This document shows, piece after piece, positions 26,102 through 35,197 of a DNA stretch of 64,000 nucleotides. Each line of letters starts with the position of its first letter. The first letter of the stretch is position 1. The position numbers and the translations under genes were made by a program. This DNA comes from Labrys sp. KNU-23 (lineage in GTDB: Bacteria > Pseudomonadota > Alphaproteobacteria > Rhizobiales > Labraceae), in assembly GCF_008330945.1 (NCBI RefSeq), contig NZ_CP043489.1, positions 1,809,501-1,873,500 on the forward strand, read 5' to 3'. The notes beneath the pieces were generated by a model. It did no database searches and was not told the DNA's origin. It worked only from the letters and a program-made list of their open reading frames with translations.

Positions 26102-26884
26102 ATGCGAACGCTTTTGATCCGACCGCTTCCGGTCTTGGTCACCCTGGTCGTCATAGCCGGCTGGATGGCGCCGAAGCAGGGTATCCTCGATCGGGCCAGT
26201 GGCTCGATCAAGGGGGATCTGCCGGGCGGTGTACAGACTGGTACCGGTGAATTCGACGTCGGCACGGTGACCGCGGTGAGGGTGACAGGCCCGGCGGGGC
26301 TGGTCCGGCTAAGCGCCAGCCGCGGGGGGCCTTATCGCGCCGAGCTCCGCAGCCGGCCAGAGGGCTGGTTCGGTTTCTGGCGCTCGAATTGGAGCGCGGG
26401 CGGCTGCGCCAACGCGGGCTCGATCCGGCTGGTCGGTACGCAATTGCAGGTCGACACCGGCAATCGCGCCTGGTTCGGAGCCTCCGATTGCCGTCTCGAA
26501 CTTGACGCCAGCCTGCCCGAGGGTGTCGCCGTCTCCATCGAGCAGGATGCCACCTCCAGCCAGTTGTCGGGCAACTTCGCCTCGCTCGACGTCGACAGCC
26601 GGGCCGGCGACATCGCGCTGGACGGTCACGCGCGCACTGTGTCGATCGAGGGCAATGCCATCCGGGCCCGCCTCTCCTATGCCCGCGTCGACCAGGACGA
26701 GAGCATAACCCTCGGCGGCAACGCCATCGATGCAGAGCTGCGCTTTGCCGGTGCGGAGGCCGTGAATTATGCGGTAAGCGGCCATGCTTCGCTGGTCGAC
26801 AGCACCCTGCCGAACAAGCCGGGCGTAAGACCGGCCATCGCCATCAAGGGCAATTTCCTGCGGGTGCGCATCGGCGGGGAATGA
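26102..26884 (+). CDS. Exported GIN/DUF2807-like beta-solenoid protein
   Basis: A 260-aa protein with an N-terminal hydrophobic export segment (LLIRPLPVLVTLVVIAGWM). Repeated short beta strands (VSIEGNAIRARLSYARV, ITLGGNAIDAELRFAG, AIAIKGNFLRVRIGG) fit the putative auto-transporter adhesin head GIN domain (DUF2807). Likely periplasmic or on the outer surface. It starts 139 bp from the divergent membrane AraC gene and may be its target. No other known function. Confidence 0.65.
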   Translation: MRTLLIRPLPVLVTLVVIAGWMAPKQGILDRASGSIKGDLPGGVQTGTGEFDVGTVTAVRVTGPAGLVRLSASRGGPYRAELRSRPEGWFGFWRSNWSAGGCANAGSIRLVGTQLQVDTGNRAWFGASDCRLELDASLPEGVAVSIEQDATSSQLSGNFASLDVDSRAGDIALDGHARTVSIEGNAIRARLSYARVDQDESITLGGNAIDAELRFAGAEAVNYAVSGHASLVDSTLPNKPGVRPAIAIKGNFLRVRIGGE

Positions 26885-27010
26885 TGCCGGCAACCGGGAT
26901 CAGAGCGATCCCGCCAGGAAATCGGCCATCCTAAGCCACGACTTGCGGTGCAAGTCGTGGCGACGGTGCGGCCACAGGCCGGAGATGACACGACTATTAC
27001 GATCGAGCCT

Positions 27011-27667
27011 CTACTTCTTCACGCCATAAGCAGCCATGAACACCCGTACGGCCGACTGCGCCACTTCGCGGATGCGCTCCTTGGTCGGCGGAGTGTTGTT
27101 GGCCATGAAGAACATCGGCTTCAGCAGCGGCCCATGCGACATTTCCAGGAACTGGGCAGCGGCAAGCTCGGTATCCTCGATGGCGAGCTGGCCGGCAGCC
27201 ACGCGCAGATCGAGATATTTCGCCAATTGCTTGCGGGAATGACCCGGACCGGCATTGTAGAAGTGCGCCCCGATATCGGGCATGCGCTCGGTGATGCCCA
27301 TCACGGCGCGCATCGCCGAAATGATGCGCGGCTGGCAGATGAAGGCGGTGATGGCAGCGGAAAGCTCCAGCAGCGTGCCTTCGACGTCGGGGGAATTGTA
27401 ATCGAACTCGAAGATGCGTTCGACATGGGAAGAGCGCTCCTCGTCGACGATCGCCGCGAACAGGCGCTCCTTATTCTCGAAATAGACATAGAGAGTGCCC
27501 TTGGAGACGCCTGCCTCCTTGGCGATATCGTTCATGCTGGCGCCTTCGAAACCATGGGCCAGGAAGACACGACGGGCGCCATCGACGATCTGGCGGCATT
27601 TGGCATTGTCGGCGGCCGGCGGGTCGGTAGCCGGCTCTTTCGCAGGTGCCGGGCTTTCGGCGAGCAT
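27011..27667 (-). CDS. TetR-family repressor of the adjacent EmrAB pump
   Basis: A 218-aa protein with the TetR HTH at residues about 43-65 (MNDIAKEAGVSKGTLYVYFENKERLF) and a helical ligand domain. Divergent from an HlyD-EmrB efflux operon. Two identical operator-like palindromes lie in the 332-bp gap. It therefore probably represses both itself and the pump. Ligand unknown. Confidence 0.88.
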   Translation of the reverse strand: MLAESPAPAKEPATDPPAADNAKCRQIVDGARRVFLAHGFEGASMNDIAKEAGVSKGTLYVYFENKERLFAAIVDEERSSHVERIFEFDYNSPDVEGTLLELSAAITAFICQPRIISAMRAVMGITERMPDIGAHFYNAGPGHSRKQLAKYLDLRVAAGQLAIEDTELAAAQFLEMSHGPLLKPMFFMANNTPPTKERIREVAQSAVRVFMAAYGVKK

Positions 27668-27693
27668 GACTGAAATCCCTCCAAAAATTTGAC

Positions 27694-27710
27694 TGAACCG
27701 TTCGGTTCGA
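27694..27710. promoter_or_regulatory. TetR operator 1
   Basis: TGAACCGTTCGGTTCGA; a 12-bp core AACCG-TT-CGGTT. 27 bp from the tetR start codon; an identical copy lies 64 bp away, centre to centre. Confidence 0.75.
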
Positions 27711-27757
27711 TTTTTATTGCGTATCGCAGCGCAACATGATAGTCAACGGAAACTGAC

Positions 27758-27774
27758 TGAACCGTTCGGTTCGA
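27758..27774. promoter_or_regulatory. TetR operator 2
   Basis: Same 17-bp sequence as operator 1, preceded by the same GAC, in the same orientation. Located on the emrA side. Confidence 0.75.
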
Positions 27775-27999
27775 TCCTGACAGTCCCAGCCAGACGGTAT
27801 TGATCTTGTCGGCCGGAGCAAAGCGCGTTTCCACGGAAGCGCATTTTACTCTAAGCCTTTGTTCTAATGCATATTTGCGATCCTCGGTATAGCCACCCAA
27901 ATCGTAGAATGCTCCGGGGCAAGATCAACACGGTCTGGTTTTGCAGGCAACTTTTTCGAGTTGTCCAGGGGCGTCTCACCTTCCGGTTGGGAGACCACG

Positions 28000-29328
28000 A
28001 TGGACGCAGCTCGCGACCACAATGCCGTTCCAGGTGGCCAGGGAGCCACCGGCCCGGCCGATGCCATCGACAATGTCGTGACCCTGGAGCGCCAACGCAC
28101 CGACACGCCTGAAGCGCCCGAGATCAAGAAGACGGAGCCCCAGAAGGCCGAGGCTCCTGCGGTTCCGGCGCAGACCAAGCCTGCCGCCGCTGCCGGCAAG
28201 AAGAAATCCAAGGCCCGCACCGTCATGCCGATCCTGCTGATCGTCGCCCTCGCGGCGGGCGGCTGGTACGGCTATGACTGGTGGACCAATGGCCGCTTCA
28301 TGGTCGAGACCGACGACGCCTATGTGCAGGCCGACGTCTCGACCCTGGGCGTCAAGGTCTCGGGCTATGTCGACAGCGTGCCGGTGCAGAACGGCGACAG
28401 CGTCAAGGCCGGCGATGTCATCGTCAAGCTCGATGACACCGACTATCGCACGGCGCTGGATTCCGCCAAGGCCAAGCGCGTCACCCAGAACGCCACCATC
28501 GCTCGCATCGACCAGCAGGTCACGGCCCAGCAGGCGGCGATCGAAACCGCCAATGCCGGCGTCGCCAGCGCCAAGGCCGGCATCGAATCGGCGCAGGCCG
28601 GCATCGATTCGGCCAAGGCCGAAATCGTGCGCGCCAATGCCGCCTTCGAACGGGCCGACACGCTGGCCGCCCAGAACTTCGGCTCCAAGGCCACGCTCGA
28701 CCAGGCCATCGCCGACCGTGACAAGGCCAATGCCGGGCTCGCCAGCGCCAAGGCCACGCTCACCAATGCACAGGCCAGCCTGAACAGCGCGCAGGCCGGC
28801 GTCATCGCCGCCAAGGCCAATCTCGCCGTGACGCAGGCCCAGAAGGCCGAGGCCGAGCAGGGCGCCAAGGAGCTCGACGTCGCCATCACCAAGGCACAGA
28901 ATGACCTCGACGCCACCGTGGTACGCGCACCCAGCGACGGCGTGGTCGGCAACCGTGCCGCCCAGCCGGGCCAGTATGTCTCCCCCGGCTCGCGCCTGAT
29001 TGCGCTGGTGCCGCTCAAGAGCATCTATGTCGCGGCCAATTTCAAGGAAACCCAGCTCGGCCCGCTGGTTCCCGGCCAGAAGGTGGAAGTCTCGGTCGAC
29101 TCGATGGATGGCAATGCCTTCGAAGGCGTGGTCGGCAAATTCTCGCCGGCTTCCGGCTCGGTCTTCAGCCTGCTGCCGCCCGAGAATGCCACCGGCAACT
29201 TCACCAAGATCACCCAGCGCGTGCCTGTGCGCATCGAGGTTCCCGCCGACGTCGCCCTCAGCGGCAAGCTGCGTCCCGGCCTGTCGGTGGTGGTGACGGT
29301 CGACAGCCGCACCGGCCCGAAGGGGTAA
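28000..29328 (+). CDS. emrA: HlyD/EmrA-family membrane fusion protein
   Basis: A 442-aa protein. A Pro/Ala/Lys-rich cytosolic head of about 75 residues is followed by one transmembrane helix (VMPILLIVALAAGGWYGYDWW), a biotinyl-lipoyl-like strand block (VDSVPVQNGDSVKAGDVIVKL), an Ala-rich coiled coil of about 130 residues with repeats of the type AKAGIESAQAGIDSAKA, and the beta-barrel portion (VAANFKETQLGPLVPGQKVEV). Partner of the EmrB-like permease downstream. The cytosolic tail is longer than in E. coli EmrA. Start at 28000 with a GGGAGA site. Confidence 0.9.
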   Translation: MDAARDHNAVPGGQGATGPADAIDNVVTLERQRTDTPEAPEIKKTEPQKAEAPAVPAQTKPAAAAGKKKSKARTVMPILLIVALAAGGWYGYDWWTNGRFMVETDDAYVQADVSTLGVKVSGYVDSVPVQNGDSVKAGDVIVKLDDTDYRTALDSAKAKRVTQNATIARIDQQVTAQQAAIETANAGVASAKAGIESAQAGIDSAKAEIVRANAAFERADTLAAQNFGSKATLDQAIADRDKANAGLASAKATLTNAQASLNSAQAGVIAAKANLAVTQAQKAEAEQGAKELDVAITKAQNDLDATVVRAPSDGVVGNRAAQPGQYVSPGSRLIALVPLKSIYVAANFKETQLGPLVPGQKVEVSVDSMDGNAFEGVVGKFSPASGSVFSLLPPENATGNFTKITQRVPVRIEVPADVALSGKLRPGLSVVVTVDSRTGPKG

Positions 29329-29341
29329 GGCAAGACAAGAG

Positions 29342-29474
29342 CCTTCCCCCCTTGCGGGAGAAGGTGGACCGGCGAAGCCGGGCCGGATGAGGGGTCGCGC
29401 CGCGCTCTCTCCGGCAAGGTTGCGAGACCCCTCATCCGGCACTTCGTGCCACCTTCTCCCGCAAGGGGAGAAGG
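29342..29474. repeat. Paired CCTTCTCCCC palindromic element inside the emrAB operon
   Basis: Outer arms 29342-29364 and 29452-29474 are near-perfect complements, each a hairpin by itself. An inner perfect 15-bp pair joins 29382-29396 (GCCGGATGAGGGGTC) with 29426-29440. Fills nearly all of the 170-bp emrA-emrB gap and could attenuate emrB transcription or protect the emrA message. Confidence 0.85.
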
Positions 29475-29498
29475 TTATCTGCTTCCAAGGAGGCCGCC

Positions 29499-31079
29499 AT
29501 GGCCACCGCAACAGCAACCGCCATACCGGCTCCCGCCGAAGAAGCCATCGACAAGCGCAAGCTGATCGCCTTCCTGGCGATGGTGTTCGGGATGTTCATG
29601 GCGATCCTGGACATCCAGGTCGTCTCCGCCTCACTGCCCCAGATCCAGGCCGGCCTCGGTGCCTCCGGCGACGAGATCCCCTGGGTGCAGACGGCCTATC
29701 TGGTGGCCGAAGTGGTGATGATCCCGCTTTCGGGCTTCCTCTCCCGCGCCTTCTCGACGCGTTGGACCTTCGCGGTGTCCTGCGCCGGCTTCACCGTCAT
29801 GAGCTTCATGTGCGGTACCGCGACCAACATCAACGAGATGATCATCTACCGCGCGCTGCAGGGTTTCATCGGCGGCGGCATGATCCCGACCGTGTTCGCG
29901 GCCGCCTTCACCATCTTTCCGCGCTCCAAGCAGGCCATCGTCTCGCCGATGATCGGCCTGGTGGCGACTCTCGCCCCCACCATCGGCCCGACGGTGGGCG
30001 GCATCCTCACCGATGCGATCTCCTGGCACTGGCTGTTCTTCATCAATGTCGTGCCAGGCGTCATCGTCACGCTGATGACCTTCTCCATGGTCGATTTCGA
30101 CGAGCCCGACCTGTCGCTGCTCAGCAATTTCGACTGGACGGGCCTGATCTCGATGGCGGTGTTCCTCGGCGGCATGGAATATGCGCTTGAAGAAGGCCCG
30201 GGCCATGACTGGTTCGCCGAGACGCCTGTCCTGGTGATGTCGGTGCTCGCGGCCATCGGCGCCCTGGTGTTCTTCGCCCGCGTGCTGCTGGCAAGACAGC
30301 CCATCGTCGATCTCTATGCCTTCAAGGACGGGAACTTCGCCACCGGTTCGCTGCTCTCCTTCGTGCTGGGCGTCGGCCTCTACGGCCTCACCTATCTCTT
30401 CCCGGTCTATCTTTCCGGCGTGCGCGGCTATGATTCGCGCATGATCGGCGAGACCATGTTCGTCACCGGCCTGTGCATGTTCTTCACTGCGCCGATCGCG
30501 GGCAACCTCACCCGCTTCGTCGATCCGCGGCTGATGATCGCCGGCGGCTTCATCGGCTTCGCCGCCGGCACCTGGATCATGACCGGCATCACGCATGACT
30601 GGGATTTCTACGAGATCCTGCTGCCGCAGATCCTGCGCGGCGTCTCCTTGATGATCTGCATGGTGCCGATCTCCAACATCGCGCTGGGCACCTTGCCCCC
30701 CGCCCGCATCAAGAACGCCTCCGGTCTGTTCAACCTGATGCGCAATCTCGGCGGTGCGGTGGGGCTGGCCATCATCAACACGTCGCTCAACAAGCGCCAG
30801 GACCTGCATCTGTCGCGCCTGGGCGAGGCGGTGAACTGGAGTCGCGACAACGTCCTGCAGACCTACGACAACATGAAGGCAGGCTTTGCCGCCTTCGGCG
30901 CGGCCGCCGATCAGATGACCGTTGCCAGGCTGGTCAGCCTGATGCGGCGCGAGGCGCTGGTGATGGCGTTCTCCGACGTCTTCCTGCTGTTGACGTTGCT
31001 GTTCGGCCTGCTCAGCCTCTCCGTCTTCATGCTGAAGAAACCGCAGATGGCTGGCGGTGGCGGCGGTGGCGGCCACTGA
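29499..31079 (+). CDS. emrB: DHA2-family multidrug permease (EmrB-like)
   Basis: A 526-aa, 14-helix MFS drug:H+ antiporter of the DHA2 group. The motif LDIQVVSASLPQIQAGLG at residues about 35-55 is typical; helix 5 motif GLVATLAPTIGPTVGG is present. It ends with a Gly-rich tail (MAGGGGGGGH). Works with EmrA and an outer membrane channel encoded elsewhere. Upstream gene and operators as described for TetR. Confidence 0.92.
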   Translation: MATATATAIPAPAEEAIDKRKLIAFLAMVFGMFMAILDIQVVSASLPQIQAGLGASGDEIPWVQTAYLVAEVVMIPLSGFLSRAFSTRWTFAVSCAGFTVMSFMCGTATNINEMIIYRALQGFIGGGMIPTVFAAAFTIFPRSKQAIVSPMIGLVATLAPTIGPTVGGILTDAISWHWLFFINVVPGVIVTLMTFSMVDFDEPDLSLLSNFDWTGLISMAVFLGGMEYALEEGPGHDWFAETPVLVMSVLAAIGALVFFARVLLARQPIVDLYAFKDGNFATGSLLSFVLGVGLYGLTYLFPVYLSGVRGYDSRMIGETMFVTGLCMFFTAPIAGNLTRFVDPRLMIAGGFIGFAAGTWIMTGITHDWDFYEILLPQILRGVSLMICMVPISNIALGTLPPARIKNASGLFNLMRNLGGAVGLAIINTSLNKRQDLHLSRLGEAVNWSRDNVLQTYDNMKAGFAAFGAAADQMTVARLVSLMRREALVMAFSDVFLLLTLLFGLLSLSVFMLKKPQMAGGGGGGGH

Positions 31080-31167
31080 TCGCGCGCACGGCCTGAAAGC
31101 CTTGCAACGAGCACAGATCCGGCCTAACCACGTCAGCCTGATCTTTTAAAAACTGACAGGGTGAACC

Positions 31168-32457
31168 ATGCCCGACGAAAACCGGGGAATGGAGGACGGC
31201 AATGTCATTGCCGTCATGCGCAAAGTGGGACAGGCGGCTCGATCAGCCGCCCGGACTCTGGCGCTCGCCCCGGCCCCAATCAAGAATGCCGCGCTCGAGG
31301 CGATGGCCAAGGCAATCCTCGCCAATGAGGCTGTTATCCTCGCCGCCAATGCGCTGGATGTCGCCGATGCGCTCGCGCGCGGCCAGATCGCCTCCTATGT
31401 CGATCGCCTCACCCTCGACGAGAAGCGCGTCGCCGGCATTGCCGCTGCCATCCGCGAAGTCGCCGCCCAGCCCGATCCGGTCGGCCGCGTGCTGGCGAGT
31501 TGGACGCGGCCGAACGGCCTGGAATTCGAGCGTGTCTCGACGCCGCTCGGCGTCGTCGGCGTGATCTTCGAGAGCCGTCCCAATGTATTGGCCGATGCCG
31601 GCGCTCTCTGCCTGAAGGCGGGCAATGCCTCGATCCTGCGCGGCGGCTCGGAGAGTTTCCGCACCTGCAGCGAGATCGCCAAGGCTTTGCGCGCCGGCCT
31701 GCAAGCCGCCGGTCTGCCCGAGGCCGCCATCCAGATGGTGCCCACCCCCGACCGCTCCGCCGTCGGCGCCATGCTGGCCGGGCTCGATGGCAATCTCGAC
31801 GTATTGGTACCGCGCGGCGGCAAGAATCTCGTCTCCCGGGTGCAGGCGGAGGCCCGCGTGCCGGTGTTTGCCCATCTGGAAGGCGTCAACCATACCTATG
31901 TCCATGCCGGCGCCTCGCTCGACATGGCCGTCGCCGTCGTGCTCAACGCCAAGATGCGCCGCACTGGCGTATGCGGCGCCACCGAGACGCTGCTGGTCGA
32001 CCAGGCCGTGGCGCCGGTCTTCCTCAAGCCGCTGGTCAAGGCCCTGCTGGAGGCCGGCTGTGAAGTCCGCGGCGATTCGCGCACCCTTTCGGTCGATCCC
32101 CATGTGAAGCCGGCCGACGACACCGACTGGGCCACCGAATATCTCGACGCCATCATCTCGGTGAAGGTGGTCTCGGGCCTCGACGCGGCGCTCGCCCATA
32201 TCGAGCGCTATGGCTCGCACCATACCGACGCCATCGTCACCGACGACGAGGCTGCGGCTGCGCGTTTCCTGGCCGAAGTCGATTCGGCCATCGTGCTGCA
32301 CAACGCTTCCACGCAGTTCGCCGACGGTGGCGAATTCGGCTTCGGCGGCGAGATCGGCATCGCCACCGGCCGCATGCATGCGCGCGGGCCTGTTGGCGCC
32401 GAGCAGCTCTGCTCGTTCAAATACCGCGTGAGGGGCCAGGGCACGGTGAGGCCGTAG
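31168..32457 (+). CDS. proA: Glutamate-5-semialdehyde dehydrogenase (gamma-glutamyl phosphate reductase)
   Basis: A 429-aa enzyme that reduces gamma-glutamyl phosphate with NADPH for proline synthesis. The aldehyde-dehydrogenase catalytic Cys is in TGVCGATE, and the segments [21 protein letters not shown] and [21 protein letters not shown] match ProA. Full length. proB is not adjacent, unlike in many rhizobia (obg-proB-proA), so this is a lone copy or a separated locus. Start at 31168; a Met seven codons in is possible. Confidence 0.96.
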   Translation: MPDENRGMEDGNVIAVMRKVGQAARSAARTLALAPAPIKNAALEAMAKAILANEAVILAANALDVADALARGQIASYVDRLTLDEKRVAGIAAAIREVAAQPDPVGRVLASWTRPNGLEFERVSTPLGVVGVIFESRPNVLADAGALCLKAGNASILRGGSESFRTCSEIAKALRAGLQAAGLPEAAIQMVPTPDRSAVGAMLAGLDGNLDVLVPRGGKNLVSRVQAEARVPVFAHLEGVNHTYVHAGASLDMAVAVVLNAKMRRTGVCGATETLLVDQAVAPVFLKPLVKALLEAGCEVRGDSRTLSVDPHVKPADDTDWATEYLDAIISVKVVSGLDAALAHIERYGSHHTDAIVTDDEAAAARFLAEVDSAIVLHNASTQFADGGEFGFGGEIGIATGRMHARGPVGAEQLCSFKYRVRGQGTVRP

Positions 32458-32464
32458 CCCTCCC

Positions 32465-32538
32465 GGGATCGCCGGCTTCCAGCCGGCCCTTCCCGCCAGC
32501 GTTGCGTATCCAAGAGCCGGCTGGAAGCCGGTGATCCC
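32465..32538. repeat. Nested palindrome, variable-word family, copy 1
   Basis: Two 24-bp arms (32465-32488, 32515-32538), complementary except for two positions, with a 26-bp spacer. Each arm is itself a palindrome: GCCGGCTTCCAGCCGGC. Same architecture as 36410-36482 and 39009-39086 but with a different word. Confidence 0.85.
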
Positions 32539-32591
32539 AGGAAACTGGCAATGGAGCATCGCCATTGCTACATAGGGGGCGAGAGGTTTCC

Positions 32592-33113
32592 ATGGCCCAC
32601 CGCCACGCCCACGATCACGAGCCAGCACCGGTCTTTGCCGAGCCCGGCCATGATCACAGCCATTGCAGCTCATCCGTGCTGGCGCGGGCGGAAAGCCTTT
32701 CGGCCGAACGCGGCGTCCGGCTGACCCAGATTCGCCGCCAGGTGCTGGAGGCGCTCGCCGCCACCCACCAGCCGATCGGCGCCTATGAGCTGATCGAAAG
32801 ACTGGAGGATGGCGAGGGCAAGCGCCCGGCGCCGATCACCGTCTACCGCGCCCTCGACTTCCTGCTCGAACAGGGCTTTGCCCATCGCATCGAGAGCCGC
32901 AACGCCTTCATCGCCTGTGCGCACGATCACAAGGATGGCAGTGTGGTGATGTTCCTGATCTGCGAGAGCTGCGGCACTGTGGGCGAGGCTGAGTCGGACA
33001 CCGTCGGCAAGGCCCTGGCCACCGCTGCCGGTGCCATCGGGTTCACCCCACGCGGCCAGGTCATCGAACTCGCCGGCATCTGCCGCCACTGCCGCGAAAA
33101 GGCGCAGGCCTAG
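32592..33113 (+). CDS. zur: Zinc uptake regulator of the Fur family
   Basis: A 173-aa Fur-type repressor. A His-rich leader (MAHRHAHDHEPAPVFAEPGHDHSHC) precedes the winged helix (RGVRLTQIRRQVLEAL and APITVYRALDFLLEQG). Two CxxC pairs (ICESCGT and GICRHCRE) form the structural zinc site. This set-up, and the lack of Fur-type His/Asp spacing, supports Zur. znuABC is absent from the window, and no clear Zur box was recognised upstream. ATG at 32592. Confidence 0.85.
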   Translation: MAHRHAHDHEPAPVFAEPGHDHSHCSSSVLARAESLSAERGVRLTQIRRQVLEALAATHQPIGAYELIERLEDGEGKRPAPITVYRALDFLLEQGFAHRIESRNAFIACAHDHKDGSVVMFLICESCGTVGEAESDTVGKALATAAGAIGFTPRGQVIELAGICRHCREKAQA

Positions 33114-33131
33114 CGCGGCTTCTTTCCAGGT

Positions 33132-33227
33132 GCGCGGACGTAGCCGCGCAATCGGCTTTGCCGATTGTCGCGACGGCCGCTCTTGGAAGCGCCAGGTTCA
33201 GACAAAGGAAGAGGCGGACGTAGCCGC
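33132..33227. repeat. Degenerate palindromic repeat region
   Basis: Two copies of GCGGACGTAGCCGC (inside 33132-33149 and at 33214-33227). The hairpin AATCGGC-TTT-GCCGATT lies at 33150-33166. A CTCTTGGAAGCG string like that in the nested palindromes is also present. Probably an eroded member of that family, located between zur and the merR gene. Confidence 0.55.
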
Positions 33228-33265
33228 TTGACTCTCCACTTGGTGGAGCCCGTAGAACCCGCCGC

Positions 33266-34189
33266 ATGAGCGAGAAAACCTACACCATCGGCGAACTCTC
33301 CAAGCTGAGCGGCATCGCCGTCAGGCGCATCCGCTTCTACTCCGACAAGGGCCTCCTGCCACCCGCGGCACGGGCCGAGAGCGGGTACCGCGTCTATTCG
33401 GAAGCGGACCGGGCCCGGCTCGATCTCATCCTCGCTCTGCGCGATGCCGGCGTGAAGCTCGGCGACATCGCGCGCCTCATCGCCCGCCGCCTCGGCCTCG
33501 CCGACGTCCTGGCTTTGCGCCTCGACGCCATCGAGGCCGAGATCTCCGCCAAGCGCCGCATCGCCGCGGCCTTGCGCGCCACGCTGAGGCTCGCCGATCC
33601 CACCCCGCAAGATCTGAGGAGACTGTGGACCGTGACCGCCCTTTCCAAGACCCAGTTCCGCACCGCCATCGAAGCTTTCTATGCCGAAGCCGGCTCCGAT
33701 GCCCGCATGGATCCGGCCTGGCGCGACAAGATGATCGCCGCCGCCACGCCCGACCTGCCCGACGACCCCACGACAGCCCAGCTCGATGCCTGGACCGAAC
33801 TGATGGGCATGCTCACCGATAAGAGCTATAGGGACGAAATGCAGGTCAGCATGCGCGAATTATGGCATGACGGCTTCGATCCCGCCGCCTACCGCCAGGC
33901 CTCGGACCAGACCTTCGCGCAGGTTCGGGCGGCCATGGCCAAGGGCATAGCGCCGGATTCGGACACCGGCCGTGCCATTGCCGAGGCATGGCTGGAGAGT
34001 TCGGCACGGGCGATGAAGAAGGAGCCGGATGCGGCCTTTCTCGACTGGCAGCTCGAACAATATCGCAAGCACCATGCCCGCTCGCGGCGCTATCTGGAGC
34101 TGATGGCGATCCTGCGCGGCGATCCGCCCGGCCAGCTGGCGGCCAGCGAATGGGGCTGGATCGTCGAGGCCCTGTCGAGCCGGCTGTGA
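33266..34189 (+). CDS. MerR-family regulator with large C-terminal effector domain
   Basis: A 307-aa protein. The N-terminal HTH (YTIGELSKLSGIAVRRIRFYSDKGLLPP) is MerR type, followed by a dimerisation coiled coil. The remaining about 180 residues form an all-helical region (residues about 120-300) that is not a metal-binding loop; no cysteines are seen. This fits multi-drug or organic-ligand MerR proteins rather than metal sensors. No neighbouring target is evident; the next gene is convergent. Confidence 0.82.
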   Translation: MSEKTYTIGELSKLSGIAVRRIRFYSDKGLLPPAARAESGYRVYSEADRARLDLILALRDAGVKLGDIARLIARRLGLADVLALRLDAIEAEISAKRRIAAALRATLRLADPTPQDLRRLWTVTALSKTQFRTAIEAFYAEAGSDARMDPAWRDKMIAAATPDLPDDPTTAQLDAWTELMGMLTDKSYRDEMQVSMRELWHDGFDPAAYRQASDQTFAQVRAAMAKGIAPDSDTGRAIAEAWLESSARAMKKEPDAAFLDWQLEQYRKHHARSRRYLELMAILRGDPPGQLAASEWGWIVEALSSRL

Positions 34190-34202
34190 ATTAGACACGC
34201 CG

Positions 34203-35108
34203 TCATCCCGCGCGGATGGCGGCGATCAGGGCGCGCAGCCCGGCCGAGACGTGGCGGTGCCCGGGATAATAGAGGCATAGCCCCGGAAAAGCCGGGCACC
34301 AGTCGTCGAGAACGCGTTCGAGCCGCCCGTCCGCCAGGGCGCCCACCACCAGATGATCGGGCACGAAGGCGATGCCGATGCCTTGGATCGCCGCCTCGAC
34401 CATCAGGGGCTGGTCGGTCAGCGTCAGGGGACCGGTGACGTTGATCGTCTCCGTCATGCCGTGACGTTCGAATTCCCAGCGATAGATCGCGCCGCTGTCG
34501 AAACGGAAGCGGATGCAGGCGTGGCGATGCAGGTCCTGCGGCACCGCCGGCCGGCCGCGGGCCGCGAAATAGCCCGGCGAGCCCACCGCGGCAAAGCGTG
34601 CGGTCTCGGTGAGGCGGACCGCGATCATGTCCTGCGGCACCGCCTCGGCCAGCCTGATACCGGCATCGAAGCCATCGGCGACGACATCGCTCAATCGGCC
34701 GTCGCTGACGATGTCGAGATGGACCTGAGGATAGTCCCGGGCGAAGCGCGCCAGCACCGGCAGCAGCACGAGGCGGATCGCGCCCTCACTGGAATTGATC
34801 CGCACCGTCCCGCTGGGCGTCTCGCGATAATCGTCGACCACCTGCAGCGCCTCGGCGATCGAGGACACCGCCGGCCTGAGCTTGGCGGCCAGCTGTTCCC
34901 CCGCATCGGTGAGGGAGACGCTGCGGGTCGTGCGGTTGAACAGGCGGACGTCGAGGCGCTGTTCCAGGCTCTTGACCGAGTGGCTGACGGCCGAGGGAGT
35001 CACGTTCAGTTCGATCCCCGCCGCCCGGAAGCTGCGATGAGCGGCAACCGAGAGGAACACGGTGAGCGCGAAAAGATCGCCGCTCTTCAATTGATGAATA
35101 TCTTTCAT
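34203..35108 (-). CDS. LysR-family regulator opposite an SDR gene
   Basis: A 301-aa protein. LysR HTH at residues about 21-47 (FRAAGIELNVTPSAVSHSVKSLEQRLDVRLF) and a two-lobe effector domain. Divergent from the SDR-HbpS pair with an 89-bp gap, which is typical for a LysR activator of its neighbour. The ATG at 35108 removes a 13-residue extension without homology. Confidence 0.88.
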   Translation of the reverse strand: MKDIHQLKSGDLFALTVFLSVAAHRSFRAAGIELNVTPSAVSHSVKSLEQRLDVRLFNRTTRSVSLTDAGEQLAAKLRPAVSSIAEALQVVDDYRETPSGTVRINSSEGAIRLVLLPVLARFARDYPQVHLDIVSDGRLSDVVADGFDAGIRLAEAVPQDMIAVRLTETARFAAVGSPGYFAARGRPAVPQDLHRHACIRFRFDSGAIYRWEFERHGMTETINVTGPLTLTDQPLMVEAAIQGIGIAFVPDHLVVGALADGRLERVLDDWCPAFPGLCLYYPGHRHVSAGLRALIAAIRAG

Positions 35109-35197
35109 CTCAACATCAAGAATTGACGAGATTGTTGCAGCAGTCAAGGGTCCGTAGGGTAGCCCCGGATCTCGGTCATCGAGAACGGAGGAAGACC

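Larger units (their letters stand above)
27668..27999. promoter_or_regulatory. Regulatory gap between tetR and emrA
   Basis: 332 bp without a gene. It contains the two TetR sites (27694-27710 and 27758-27774) and an AT-rich stretch GATTTTTATTGC after the first. The section 27827-27900 (GCGTTTCCACGGAAGCGC and following) is palindromic but unmatched. The emrA start has TTGGGAGAcc upstream. Confidence 0.65.

Noticed and set aside
32540..32591. A Zur box or znu genes beside zur
   Set aside because: No convincing AT-rich palindrome and no zinc transporter genes are visible.
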